Below the pieces are notes generated by a model, which made no database searches, had not been told where the DNA came from, and saw only the letters and a program-made list of their open reading frames with translations. Source: Gillisella taibaishanensis (lineage in GTDB: Bacteria > Pseudomonadota > Alphaproteobacteria > Rhizobiales > Rhizobiaceae). Taken from it: DNA of 64,000 nt. Below are positions 36,583-45,255 of this stretch, piece after piece. A program made the position numbers and the translations under genes. Location of the stretch: positions 496,001-560,000 of the forward strand of contig NZ_MKIN01000022.1 in NCBI RefSeq assembly GCF_001938985.1. Direction: 5' to 3'. Positions within the stretch are counted from its first letter, which is position 1; every line of letters starts with the position of its first letter.

Positions 36583-37038
36583 TTACTTCGTCAGCAATTC
36601 CTTCACCGCGCCCGACGCCTTGGCGAAATCCATCTGGCCGGCATAGCGCTCCTTCAGGGCGGCCATGACCTTGCCCATATCGCGCACGCCTTCGGCATTG
36701 AGTTCGGCAATGATGCCGGTAATGGCTTCGCGCACCTTGGCTTCGTCCATCTGCTCGGGCATGAAGCCCTTGATGATCTGCGCTTCCTCGCGCTCCTGAG
36801 CGGCAAGCTCAGGCCGGGCATTCTCTTCGTAGATCTTGGACGATTCGTCGCGCTGCTTGACCAGCTTGGCCATCAGCTGCAGGATATCGTCATCGCTGGC
36901 CTCGCCCTTGCCTTCGCCGCGATTGGCAATGTCGCGATCCTTGATCGCCGATTGCACGAGGCGAATGGTCGACAGCCGACGGCTATCCTTGGCTTTCATC
37001 GCTTCCTTGAGAGCGGTCGTCAGGTCCTCGCGTAGCAT
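36583..37038 (-). CDS. GatB/YqeY domain protein
   Basis: A 151-residue protein of the YqeY family, resembling the tail domain of the GatB amidotransferase subunit that grips tRNA. It is all helical: MLREDLTTALKEAMKAKDS, RLSTIRLVQSAIKDRDI, IIKGFMPEQMDEAKV, and a C-terminal GKVMAALKERYAGQMDFAKA then VKELL. The function of free-standing members is uncertain. The gene lies divergent from carA, as it often does in rhizobia next to dnaG-rpoD and carA. Confidence 0.94.
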   Translation of the reverse strand: MLREDLTTALKEAMKAKDSRRLSTIRLVQSAIKDRDIANRGEGKGEASDDDILQLMAKLVKQRDESSKIYEENARPELAAQEREEAQIIKGFMPEQMDEAKVREAITGIIAELNAEGVRDMGKVMAALKERYAGQMDFAKASGAVKELLTK

Positions 37039-37215
37039 AATATGTCTCCTTCATTCTGAAGCGGTCTCGCGCGTGCGGCTTTCGACGCGCGACCGATGTC
37101 TGGCGTGGTGATACTCTTACCAGCCAATCCGCGCAATCGGCCACGCAATCCAGCCATGCAATCCAGGCGCAATCGAAGACGGCAAGGGAAAACGCCTCTT
37201 TTACAGCAGGAACAA

Positions 37216-37244
37216 TTGACCCGGCCGACGCTTCTCGTCTATGT
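37216..37244 (+). promoter_or_regulatory. carA promoter (predicted)
   Basis: TTGACC (37216-37221) and CTATGT (37239-37244) with 17 bases between place a transcription start near 37251, giving a leader of about 130 bases before carA. That leader contains the Arg-rich short frame at 37288-37347. The remaining part of 37039-37215 belongs to the divergent YqeY-type gene and shows nothing else. Confidence 0.5.
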
Positions 37245-37287
37245 ACCATCGCCTGCACAGACATCGACATCAGGTTTCCGCACGCGC

Positions 37288-37347
37288 ATGACAATGCAGC
37301 GTCACGACACTTGGCACACATTCAAGGCCATGCGCCGCCGGTTTTAA
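37288..37347 (+). CDS. short upstream frame of carA ending in Arg codons
   Basis: A 19-codon frame in the carA leader encodes MTMQRHDTWHTFKAMRRRF and stops 33 bases before the carA ATG. Four of its codons are Arg, three of them consecutive (CGC CGC CGG) just before the end. CarA makes carbamoyl phosphate for arginine and pyrimidines, so an arginine-sensing leader peptide is plausible. The ribosome site is weak (AGG 13 bases ahead). The carB gene has a similar frame. No terminator hairpin is seen here, so control would have to be translational or through leader folding. Confidence 0.4.
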   Translation: MTMQRHDTWHTFKAMRRRF

Positions 37348-37380
37348 AAGCCGGGGCAAGCGGCTGGAAAAGGAACGGAC

Positions 37381-38631
37381 ATGACCGCAACATCCGTATC
37401 AACCCAAAGCTCTTCGGCCCCTGGCGCTTCGGCAACCGCTCCCTGGACGACCAGCAAGCCCACAGCCCTGCTGGTTCTGGCCGATGGAACTGTCATCGAG
37501 GGCCAGGGCGTCGGCGCGACTGGCGATGTGCAGGCGGAAGTTTGCTTCAACACCGCGCTGACCGGCTACGAGGAGATCCTCACCGACCCCTCCTATCTCG
37601 GCCAGATCGTCACCTTCACCTTCCCCCATATCGGCAATGTCGGCACCAATGAGGAAGATATCGAAGACCTGACGCCCGCCGCCCGCCACGGCGCCGTCGG
37701 CGTAATCTTCAAGGCCGATATCTCCGAGCCGTCGAATTACCGCGCTGCCAAGCATCTCGATGACTGGTTGAAGGCCCGCGGCATCATTGGTCTGGCCGGC
37801 GTCGACACCCGCGCGCTTACCGCATGGATCCGCGAAAACGGCGCGCCCAATGCGGTGATTGCCCATGACCCGAACGGCAATTTCGACGTCGAGGCGCTCA
37901 AGGAAAAGGCCAAGGCCTGGAGCGGGCTTGTCGGCCTCGATCTCGCCAAGGTGGCCTCGTCTGGCCAGTCCTCCGTCTGGAACGAAAAGCCATGGGTGTG
38001 GAACGAAGGCTTTGCGGAGCTCGCCGAGAAGGACGCCTCCTATCACGTCGTCTGCGTCGATTTCGGCGTCAAGCGCAACATCCTGCGCCTGTTTACTGGC
38101 CTCAGCTGCAAGGTCACGGTCGTGCCGGCCACGACCAGTGCCGAAGACATTCTAGCGCTTAAGCCCGATGGCATCTTCCTGTCCAACGGTCCCGGCGACC
38201 CGGCTGCGACCGGCACCTATGCCGTGCCTGTCATTCAGGACCTGATCAAGACCGAGATCCCGCTGTTCGGCATCTGCCTCGGCCACCAGATGCTCGGGCT
38301 GGCCCTTGGCGCCAAGACCGAGAAGATGCATCAGGGCCACCACGGCGCCAACCATCCGGTCAAGGATTTCACGACAGGCAAGGTGGAAATCGTTTCGATG
38401 AACCACGGCTTCGCGGTGGATTCGAAGTCTCTGCCTGAAGGCGTTGAAGAGACTCACATTTCCCTGTTCGACAACACCAATTGCGGCCTGCGCGTCACTG
38501 GCAAGCCGGTCTTTTCCGTGCAGCATCACCCCGAGGCATCGCCAGGCCCGCAGGACAGCCACTACCTCTTCCGCCGCTTCATCAACATGGTGCGCGAGAA
38601 GAAGGGCGAGCCTGCACTGGCCGAGCGCTGA
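37381..38631 (+). CDS. carA: carbamoyl-phosphate synthase small subunit
   Basis: Glutaminase subunit supplying ammonia to CarB, 416 residues including an N-terminal extension of about 25 residues rich in Ser and Thr. The N-terminal CarA domain begins ALLVLADGTVIEGQGVGATG; the class I glutaminase domain shows LSNGPGDPAA, the nucleophile Cys in LFGICLGHQMLG, and the His/Glu pair in QHHPEASPGP. carB lies 6.7 kb away on the same strand, a normal rhizobial arrangement. GGAAAAGGAACGGAC precedes the ATG. Confidence 0.98.
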   Translation: MTATSVSTQSSSAPGASATAPWTTSKPTALLVLADGTVIEGQGVGATGDVQAEVCFNTALTGYEEILTDPSYLGQIVTFTFPHIGNVGTNEEDIEDLTPAARHGAVGVIFKADISEPSNYRAAKHLDDWLKARGIIGLAGVDTRALTAWIRENGAPNAVIAHDPNGNFDVEALKEKAKAWSGLVGLDLAKVASSGQSSVWNEKPWVWNEGFAELAEKDASYHVVCVDFGVKRNILRLFTGLSCKVTVVPATTSAEDILALKPDGIFLSNGPGDPAATGTYAVPVIQDLIKTEIPLFGICLGHQMLGLALGAKTEKMHQGHHGANHPVKDFTTGKVEIVSMNHGFAVDSKSLPEGVEETHISLFDNTNCGLRVTGKPVFSVQHHPEASPGPQDSHYLFRRFINMVREKKGEPALAER

Positions 38632-38658
38632 GACTTTATCATAAATTCAAAAAACCAA

Positions 38659-38687
38659 GGCCGGACAATCACTTGTCCGGCCCTTTC
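38659..38687 (+). terminator. carA terminator
   Basis: GGCCGGACAA (38659-38668) and TTGTCCGGCC (38673-38682) pair perfectly around TCAC and are followed by CTTTC, 28 bases after the carA stop. The A-run on the other side may let it work for the converging minus-strand gene too. Confidence 0.85.
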
Positions 38688-38718
38688 GATTCAATTTATG
38701 CAGTGGTTCGAAAATTAG

Positions 38719-39354
38719 TTAAACAGCATTTGATGGGCTAATCTCATTAGCACCTGATGGCATCGAAGCCTGCGATTGCGCCCTGGCTGTCATCCGCCGA
38801 CCGTAGCGGTAGCTCCAGGCCGTCAGCAGCGTAAAGCAGCCGATCCACATGACCTCGCTCACCGGCAGAAACACGGCAATGGGCAGAAGCGGAATAAGGA
38901 GAAGGCGGAGCCCGGCTTCCAGAACCAGTCCCGCAAACCAGACGAAGGTGATGAGGCGCATGATCCGCCGATAGGCAGGCAACGTCTGCCACCGTGTCTC
39001 GGCATGCTCGCGCTCTTCCGGAGCGGCACTGGCGAGGTAGAAAACAAGCGGGCGCGGCGCCAGAAGAGACGCGCCGAAAACCAGACCGATAATCCCCGTG
39101 ATCAGCGATCCCTTGGCAAGCGCCATAGCAGGGCTCTGGAAATAAAGACTGCCGATGACAGAAGCGAAATTGGCTGCAAGTGTAATCACGCCGATGACCT
39201 GCAGGCGCTTTTCACGCCAAGCAGCGACAATGATCGAAACGATGGGAAACAGCGAGCCAGCGACGAGGGCCATGACCATATCGACCCCGTAGGCGGTGAG
39301 CACGAGATAAGCCAAATAAGGCAGCACCGCACTGACCACGATATCCTTCAGCAT
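38719..39354 (-). CDS. VC0807-type integral membrane protein
   Basis: A 211-residue polytopic protein with six likely membrane segments, of the VC0807 (septation-protein-like) family. The pattern PYLAYLVLTAYGVDMVMALV, FPIVSIIVAAWREKRLQVIG and LITFVWFAGLVLEAGLRLLL matches that family. A transport role is sometimes guessed; no function is established. The start is set at 39354 (MLKDIVVSAVLPY); the frame continues to 39447 without membrane features. A MATE exporter gene lies upstream on the same strand with a 196-base gap. Confidence 0.78.
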   Translation of the reverse strand: MLKDIVVSAVLPYLAYLVLTAYGVDMVMALVAGSLFPIVSIIVAAWREKRLQVIGVITLAANFASVIGSLYFQSPAMALAKGSLITGIIGLVFGASLLAPRPLVFYLASAAPEEREHAETRWQTLPAYRRIMRLITFVWFAGLVLEAGLRLLLIPLLPIAVFLPVSEVMWIGCFTLLTAWSYRYGRRMTARAQSQASMPSGANEISPSNAV

Positions 39355-39550
39355 GTGTCTTCTCCCGCTGTCATGATGAGGTCTATCGTAAAGCAGGACC
39401 AAGGCCGGTAACAAGATACCTATATTTTCCGGACAGGGACAACACATTGGTCGCGCAGACCGAAACGTTCCGTCTCTGTCGGTTCGGCCGGCGTATGCGT
39501 CCGATCATCAAGAACAGCTGCCGTTTTCCATCGGTCCTGCCCAGACGGGT

Positions 39551-40945
39551 TTATGCCGCCGCCAGCATTTCCCGCTTGAGCAGCCGATAGAAACGGTAGC
39601 CGAGCAGGCTTGCGGCACAGGTGAGACCGATCAGGAAGCCTATCCAGACGCCGATACCGCCGAGCCCAAGCGGGAAGCCCAGCACCCAGGCGAGCAGGAA
39701 GCCGACCGGCCAATAGGAAATCAGTGCCAGAATCATCGGCACGCGCGCATCCTTCAGGCCACGCAGCAGACCGCCGGCCACGGCCTGCATGCCATCGACC
39801 AATTGGAAAATGCCGGCGATGACCACCAGCGGCGCGGCGTAATCCAGCACGGCAGCGGCATCGCCGCGGTTGCGGTCGAGGAAAAGGCCGGAGAGTTCAT
39901 TGGACAGGAAGAAGAACATCAACCCGCCACACAGCGAAATCGTCGCGGCAACGCAGACCACGGCCATCGAAGCCCGTGCCACGTTGATGACATCGCCACG
40001 CCCATGGGCAACGCCGACCCGCACCGTCGCTGCCTGCGCCAGGCCGAGCGGGATCATGAAAGCGATGGAGGCAAGCTGCAGCGCTATACCGTGGGCGGCA
40101 AGCTCGATCGTGCCGATGCTGCCCATCAGCAGCGAGGCCGCCGTAAACAGCCCGGCTTCGGCCAGAACCGTGACGCCGATCGGCAGGCCAAGCTGGATGA
40201 CATCGCGCAGCGCATCCCAATCAGGCCGCCAGAAACGCACGAACAGCTCGTATTTGCGGGTCGTGGCGTTGAATTGCAGGAAGAGCGCCATCACCAGCAG
40301 GCTGAACCAGTTGACGGTGACCGCAACCCAGGCGGCCCCCAGCACGCCAAAGGCCGGCAGGCCGTAATGGCCGAGCACCACGCCATAGGCAAGGCCGGCA
40401 TTGAGCAGCAGTGTGGCGATGGTGATGTAGAGCACCACCTGCGCCTTGCCGATGGCGCTGACCAGCGCCCGCATCACCGCAAACATCAGCGCCGCCGGCA
40501 GGCTCAGCCACATGATGCGGATATAGCTCGAGGCGAGATCGACCACATGCGGCACCTGGCCCAGCGCCAGCAGCACGTCGCGGGAATAGTGAAAGAGCGG
40601 CCACATCAACAGGCTGAAGGCCAGCGATACCCAGAGCCCCATGCGGATCGAGCGTCGCGCCAGCCGCACATCGCCCTTGCCATAGGCATTGGCAACCATG
40701 GGCATCACGGCAATGGCAAAGCCTGAACCGAAGATGAAGACGGTGAAAAAGAACTGCCCGGCCAGCACTAAGGCCGCCAGCGATTCGGCGCCAAGACGCC
40801 CGACGATGACAACATCAGTCGTATGAATTGCCAATTGCGCCAGCTGCGCTCCGACCAGGGGAATGCCAAGCGCCAAGGTTGCGCGAAAATGGCTGAGCCA
40901 ACCGGAAACCGGCGCCTGGGTGGACGTTGAAGATGCAGCGGTCAT
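39551..40945 (-). CDS. MATE family multidrug exporter (NorM type)
   Basis: A 464-residue cation-coupled drug exporter with twelve membrane segments. Landmarks are IPLVGAQLAQLAIHTTDVVI in helix 1, FGSGFAIAVMPMVANAYGKG after helix 2, and the repeat half starting LGLPIGVTVLAEAGLFTAAS. Pumps of this class extrude drugs and plant phenolics. The ATG at 40945 fits the family start, but the frame is open to an ATG at 41008, which would add a 21-residue segment with a run of Phe that lies over a terminator-like hairpin. Confidence 0.92.
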   Translation of the reverse strand: MTAASSTSTQAPVSGWLSHFRATLALGIPLVGAQLAQLAIHTTDVVIVGRLGAESLAALVLAGQFFFTVFIFGSGFAIAVMPMVANAYGKGDVRLARRSIRMGLWVSLAFSLLMWPLFHYSRDVLLALGQVPHVVDLASSYIRIMWLSLPAALMFAVMRALVSAIGKAQVVLYITIATLLLNAGLAYGVVLGHYGLPAFGVLGAAWVAVTVNWFSLLVMALFLQFNATTRKYELFVRFWRPDWDALRDVIQLGLPIGVTVLAEAGLFTAASLLMGSIGTIELAAHGIALQLASIAFMIPLGLAQAATVRVGVAHGRGDVINVARASMAVVCVAATISLCGGLMFFFLSNELSGLFLDRNRGDAAAVLDYAAPLVVIAGIFQLVDGMQAVAGGLLRGLKDARVPMILALISYWPVGFLLAWVLGFPLGLGGIGVWIGFLIGLTCAASLLGYRFYRLLKREMLAAA

Positions 40946-40955
40946 GACGAATTCC

Positions 40956-40996
40956 AAAAAGAAAAAAAGCCGCTTCCAGTCGGACTGGTGAGCGGC
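40956..40996 (-). terminator. terminator-like hairpin just ahead of the MATE start
   Basis: On the minus strand GCCGCT, CA and CCAGT pair with ACTGG, A and AGCGGC around a CCG loop, followed at once by seven T and, after one C, five more T. It has every mark of an intrinsic terminator yet lies in sense orientation 11-52 bases before the MATE ATG, the layout of an attenuator. Alternatively it is coding, if translation begins at 41008. Confidence 0.6.
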
Positions 40997-41237
40997 GGGC
41001 TCCTGCATGCTTTCTGAACCGGAATCGATTTAGGAGAAAATCATGCAGCAGATTTAAAACATTGCAGCGACATGTTTTTCATGAGGCTCGCGGTGCTGTA
41101 CCGTCTGGTTACGTCAAAGCTATGACGGATTCAAGACACGGGGCCATGCTTCATAAAAAGTCACGCTCCCATCAGCATGTTTGATGGATCGCAGATCTAC
41201 GAGAACGGACCAGGATTCCAAATCGAACGAAGCCGGA

Positions 41238-42137
41238 TCATCGTGCGCCGAGTTGGCGGACATGATCTATGAAGACCCGAAGTGGGACCGGCATCTGCCG
41301 ACGGCTGTGATAATAAAGGAAAGGACCGGAAAACTCGTCCTCCCAATCGGTCAGCACGCGCACCAGCCGGCCAGCCGCAATGTCGTCGGCGACGAAATCC
41401 TCGAACGTGCGCATCAGACCAAGCCCCGCCCGCACCGCAGCCAGTTCGAGATCGACGGTTTCAGCAATCAACCGCGGCGGAGGAGTGACGTTGATCGTCT
41501 GGCCGCCTCGCTCGAACCGCCACTCATTGACGAGGCCTGCTGCAAATCGGTGCAGGACCGAATGATGGTCGACAAGCGCGCCTGGGTCTGCAGGCATGCC
41601 ATGGCGCGCCAGATAATCGAGTGAGGCGACGCAGACATAGCGTTGCCGACGCGGTCCGATCGGCACGGCGATCATGTCGCGATGCAGCGACTCCTCATAG
41701 CGTATACCGGCGTCGAACCCTTCGGCGAGCACATCGATCAGTGCATCGTTGACGCTGACTTCCACGACGATATCGGGATAGGCCTGGAGGAAGCCGTTGA
41801 CGATTTCAGGCAGCACGCAACGGGCGACTATGCCGGGCACATTCAGCCGCAGCCGCCCGAAGGGCCGTTCGCGAAACTGGTTGATGTCGTCAAGCGCAAG
41901 TTCGATCTCCGACAGTGTCGGACTCAATCGCTCCAAAAGCCGCGCCCCGGCGTCGGTCAGCGTCACGCTGCGGGTGGTGCGGTTGAGGAGCCGCACGCCG
42001 ACCCGCGCCTCCAGCCGCCGCATCGCTTCGCTGAGAGAAGAGGCGGAGACGCCGCGCAACTTTCCCGCCGCCCGGAAATTCTTCAGGCGGGCAATGGTGG
42101 CGAAGGCATCGAGATCGGCCAGAGGAAGATCAGGCAT
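41238..42137 (-). CDS. LysR-family transcriptional regulator
   Basis: A 299-residue LTTR. The winged helix lies at residues 3-62 (LADLDAFATIARLKNFRAAG, then SASSLSEAMRRLEARVGVRL), and the effector domain follows with ALDDINQFRERPFGRLRLNV at its beginning. It is divergent from the aldo/keto reductase across a 101-base gap, the standard layout for a regulator and its target. The start at 42137 agrees with the family; the frame upstream is not conserved. Confidence 0.92.
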   Translation of the reverse strand: MPDLPLADLDAFATIARLKNFRAAGKLRGVSASSLSEAMRRLEARVGVRLLNRTTRSVTLTDAGARLLERLSPTLSEIELALDDINQFRERPFGRLRLNVPGIVARCVLPEIVNGFLQAYPDIVVEVSVNDALIDVLAEGFDAGIRYEESLHRDMIAVPIGPRRQRYVCVASLDYLARHGMPADPGALVDHHSVLHRFAAGLVNEWRFERGGQTINVTPPPRLIAETVDLELAAVRAGLGLMRTFEDFVADDIAAGRLVRVLTDWEDEFSGPFLYYHSRRQMPVPLRVFIDHVRQLGAR

Positions 42138-42238
42138 TGTGCGGTTTTCCAAACAACCCATACAGATTTGCCCCAGTTATCGCACAAAGAAAAACAGCGT
42201 AAAACCCTCTTCGAACCGACTGACAAAGGAGATTGGAC

Positions 42239-43228
42239 ATGCAAACCGTAAAACTTGGAAAGACTGGATCACAGACATCGCGCATCGGCCTTGGCTGCAT
42301 GGGCATGTCGGGCATGTATGGCCCGGCGGACCGCACGGAAAGCATCGCCACCCTGCACGCCGCCATCGATGCCGGGGTGACGCTGATCGATACCGGCGAT
42401 TTTTACGGCATGGGCCACAATGAGATGCTGATTGGTGAAGGGCTGAAGGAGGGTCTGCGCGACAAGGTGCAGATCAGCGTCAAATTCGGGGCCCAGCGCG
42501 ACCCGGCTGGCAACTGGCTTGGCTATGACGCCAGCCCTTCGGCGGTGAAGACGGCGCTGGCCTACACGCTGCAGCGGCTCGGCACCGACCATATCGACAT
42601 TTACCGCCCTGCCCGGCTCGACCCAAATGTGCCGATCGAAGAGACGATCGGTGCCATCGCCGACATGGTCAAGGCTGGCTATGTCAAACACATCGGCCTT
42701 TCGGAAGTCGGAGCAGAAACCATTCGCCGCGCCGCTGCCGTGCATCCTATCGTCGATCTGCAGATTGAATATTCGCTGATCTCGCGCGGTATTGAAGACG
42801 CCATCCTGCCGACCTGCCGCGAACTCGGCATCGGCGTCACCGCTTACGGTGTGCTGTCGCGCGGGTTGATCAGCGGTCACTGGACCGCGCCGACTGCACC
42901 GACGGATTTCCGCGCCCACTCGCCGCGGTTTCAGGGCGATAATGCGCAGCGCAACCTTGCTTTGGTCGAGGCGCTGACCGCGGTCGCCAAGGCCAAGGGC
43001 ATGACCACGGCGCAAGCCGCCATCGCCTGGGTTCTGGCCAAGGGCGAGGATATCGTACCGCTGATCGGCGCCCGCCGCCGGGAGCGCCTGGCAGAATCGC
43101 TGGGCGCGCTGGATCTCTCACTGTCGCCTAACGATATCGAGGCGCTGGAACAGGCCGTGCCGAAGGGTGCCGCTGCCGGCAGCCGCTATGCAGAAGGGCA
43201 GATGGCCCACCTCGACAGCGAGAAATGA
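42239..43228 (+). CDS. aldo/keto reductase
   Basis: A 329-residue NADPH-dependent oxidoreductase of the AKR superfamily (YajO/YghZ/tas-like group). The catalytic tetrad is mostly visible: Asp in LIDTGDFYG, Tyr in the same motif, Lys in QISVKFGAQ; the usual catalytic His position reads DIYRPARLDP, lacking the common YQ.H motif, as in several plant-type reductases of this subgroup. NADP-binding residues include the C-terminal IPLIGARR-like VPLIGARRRERLAE. AAGGAG seven bases ahead sets the start. Probable target of the divergent LysR. Confidence 0.9.
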   Translation: MQTVKLGKTGSQTSRIGLGCMGMSGMYGPADRTESIATLHAAIDAGVTLIDTGDFYGMGHNEMLIGEGLKEGLRDKVQISVKFGAQRDPAGNWLGYDASPSAVKTALAYTLQRLGTDHIDIYRPARLDPNVPIEETIGAIADMVKAGYVKHIGLSEVGAETIRRAAAVHPIVDLQIEYSLISRGIEDAILPTCRELGIGVTAYGVLSRGLISGHWTAPTAPTDFRAHSPRFQGDNAQRNLALVEALTAVAKAKGMTTAQAAIAWVLAKGEDIVPLIGARRRERLAESLGALDLSLSPNDIEALEQAVPKGAAAGSRYAEGQMAHLDSEK

Positions 43229-43275
43229 TACCAAAGCGAGGGGCGGATCGAGCCGCCTCCTCGCTCAACGGTTTT

Positions 43276-43959
43276 TCAGGTCTTCGAGAAGCGATAGGCT
43301 CCGCGCTCCAGGGCGCGCTGATAGGCGGGTCTGGAGCGGATCTTCTCGATATATTCGCGCAGCACGCTGATATCGCCGGTGTCGCCCGGCACCGACAGGG
43401 CAGCTTCGACTGGAAAGCTCATGGCGATATCGGCTGCCGTGAAATCATTGCCGGCGAAATAGCCTGTTCGCTTCAACTCGGCCTGCCAGAAGGCCAGATG
43501 TTCGCGGATCTGTGGATCGGCAAAAGAGGCGCTGATGCCATCGCAGATCCGCCGGGCCAGGCCACGCAGCAGGAACGGCGCCTGCTTATGGACCCTGGAA
43601 AATATCAGCTTGATGAAGAGGATCGGCATCGCTGACCCCTCGGCATAATAGGACCAGTAGCGATAGCGCTCGAAGGCCTCGCTCTGCGGCGACGGCCGCA
43701 GCGCTGGCGCTTTCTCAGTGCTGCCATAGGTATCGATGAGATATTCGATGATCGCGCCGCTCTCGGCGATGATCCGGCCCCGATCCTCGATAACAGGCGA
43801 TTTGCCGAGCGGATGCACCGCCTTCAGCGCCTCGGGAGCGCGCATGTCGGGAAGACGCTTGTAGGTCTTCATGTCATAGGGAACACCCAGCTCTTCCAGC
43901 AACCACAGGATGCGATGCGCCCTTGAATGTTCGAGGTAATGGACGGTGATCATACGCAT
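43276..43959 (-). CDS. glutathione S-transferase
   Basis: A 227-residue GST with an N-terminal thioredoxin fold (TVHYLEHSRAHRILWLLEEL, then GKSPVIEDRGRIIAESGAII, the glutathione-binding Pro and Ser region) and an all-helical C-terminal domain (FTAADIAMSFPVEA). The first-strand catalytic position has SRAHR in place of a typical Ser-Pro-Cys, resembling the yeast GTT1-like group. It converges with the aldo/keto reductase. Substrate unknown. MRM at 43959 or Met 43953 may be the start. Confidence 0.9.
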   Translation of the reverse strand: MRMITVHYLEHSRAHRILWLLEELGVPYDMKTYKRLPDMRAPEALKAVHPLGKSPVIEDRGRIIAESGAIIEYLIDTYGSTEKAPALRPSPQSEAFERYRYWSYYAEGSAMPILFIKLIFSRVHKQAPFLLRGLARRICDGISASFADPQIREHLAFWQAELKRTGYFAGNDFTAADIAMSFPVEAALSVPGDTGDISVLREYIEKIRSRPAYQRALERGAYRFSKT

Positions 43960-44298
43960 GTCTCCTGCCTGAATATATGTTTCAATTCAGATAGGCCGGA
44001 GCCACCAGCCCGCCAAGGGTCAGGACAGAAGGCCTTCGAAAGGTCGAAAACTGACAAACAGGAGACTGCAGGCAAACGAAAAAAAAGGCGAAAGACAAAC
44101 ATCAATAAAAGCCTAGCATGAAACGATTGAGAGACGGGCCTCATGGCCGGTCGTGGCATAATGTCCACGCAACCACGTTGCGCGCCGAAGCGGGGCAAGT
44201 CGACCGCTAAAACCGCAAGGCAGGCAGCTTGATACAGCAGGTCGCACGCCGTGATTGCGCCTGCTTTGTGGGTAACGGGGCGGCGCGACGCGCCCGCT
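43960..44298. other. intergenic region, no gene seen
   Basis: The 339 bases between GST and DUF1868 genes contain an A-rich stretch near 44074-44110 and a GC-rich hairpin GGGGCG...CGCCC near 44276-44293 behind the DUF1868 stop. Nothing reads as a gene. Confidence 0.4.
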
Positions 44299-45012
44299 TC
44301 AGGCGAGAACGACCAGCTCTTCGAAGTGCTTCATGTCCTCAAAAGCGCAGAACGCCGGGGGATTGAGGTCGACATGGTCGAAGCGAGCCGCAAATTCTTC
44401 CCTTGCCTGCGTCAGCATCGTCTGCCAGGCGAAAAGCGCGTCAAGCGAAAACGGCCGCACCATATAGGCGAAGGTTACGTGGAATTCATAGGTCTCGTGA
44501 TCGGGGTGGCGATAGCCGAACAGATCGGCCAGCCGATCGCGCCACTCAGCCATAGCGCGACGGTCGGCCTCGGTTACCGGCACCAGCCGCAGCCCGGTTG
44601 GGCGGATCGTTGACACCGTGACCTTGAAATCGGGACCGGCACGAAAGTGCGCCAGCCGCTGTGCCAGGATTTCGGTCATGTCATCGATCGGCACATCGAA
44701 TGGCAAGTCATGAGGCCAGAAAGGCGCACTGCGGCGATGTTCGATGATCCCCTGGAACAACGTCATATGCAGGCTTGAGGCAGGCGTGATCGCAAGATGA
44801 TCAGCCTCCGGCATCTGCCGATAACGCTCCTGCATGCCGACGATCGCCGCCCGGCTGTCGCTGCCCTCGGTCAGATGGCAAACCACGGTATTACCGGGCT
44901 CCGGCAGGAAATGCCCCTTGTCGTCGAAGCGCGTGCCAATATGGCGCGACGGACCAGCGCCGTCTGCGGCCGAGAAGGCAATAAGGTCGGTTGAAAGCGC
45001 GGTCTGCGACAT
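44299..45012 (-). CDS. DUF1868 protein of the 2H phosphoesterase superfamily
   Basis: A 237-residue protein with two His-x-Thr motifs, SSLHMTLFQG at about residue 82 and YEFHVTFAYM at about 175, the hallmark of 2H phosphoesterases, which open cyclic phosphates or act on RNA ends. The DUF1868 family has no established substrate. The start at 45012 (MSQTALSTDLIAF) is chosen over 45033. It is divergent from carB. Confidence 0.85.
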   Translation of the reverse strand: MSQTALSTDLIAFSAADGAGPSRHIGTRFDDKGHFLPEPGNTVVCHLTEGSDSRAAIVGMQERYRQMPEADHLAITPASSLHMTLFQGIIEHRRSAPFWPHDLPFDVPIDDMTEILAQRLAHFRAGPDFKVTVSTIRPTGLRLVPVTEADRRAMAEWRDRLADLFGYRHPDHETYEFHVTFAYMVRPFSLDALFAWQTMLTQAREEFAARFDHVDLNPPAFCAFEDMKHFEELVVLA

Positions 45013-45232
45013 GCCGTTAGTCCCCTGAATCACGTGCGGTTCTGAATGACGACTGATCCTGCGCCACCTGCCTTAAGGCATGCCCTATGATATGGCTGCG
45101 AAGGCCATGTGACAGGCCGGTTCTGTGCCGCGTCGCCGCCCTATCAATCATGGGTTTCAGGAAGAGCTGCAACAGGCCTCAGGAATCCAGAGAAAAAGCG
45201 AAATCGGGGGTTCCGCTCGCCGCCACAATTCC

Positions 45233-45238
45233 CTATAA
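45233..45238 (+). promoter_or_regulatory. possible -10 element of the carB promoter
   Basis: CTATAA lies 98 bases before the carB ATG, with TTCCGC (45211-45216) sixteen bases upstream as a poor -35. It would start transcription near 45245, just ahead of the short frame at 45256. The remainder of the 45013-45335 gap shows no gene. Confidence 0.4.
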
Positions 45239-45255
45239 GCCGCTTCTAGCCTGAA

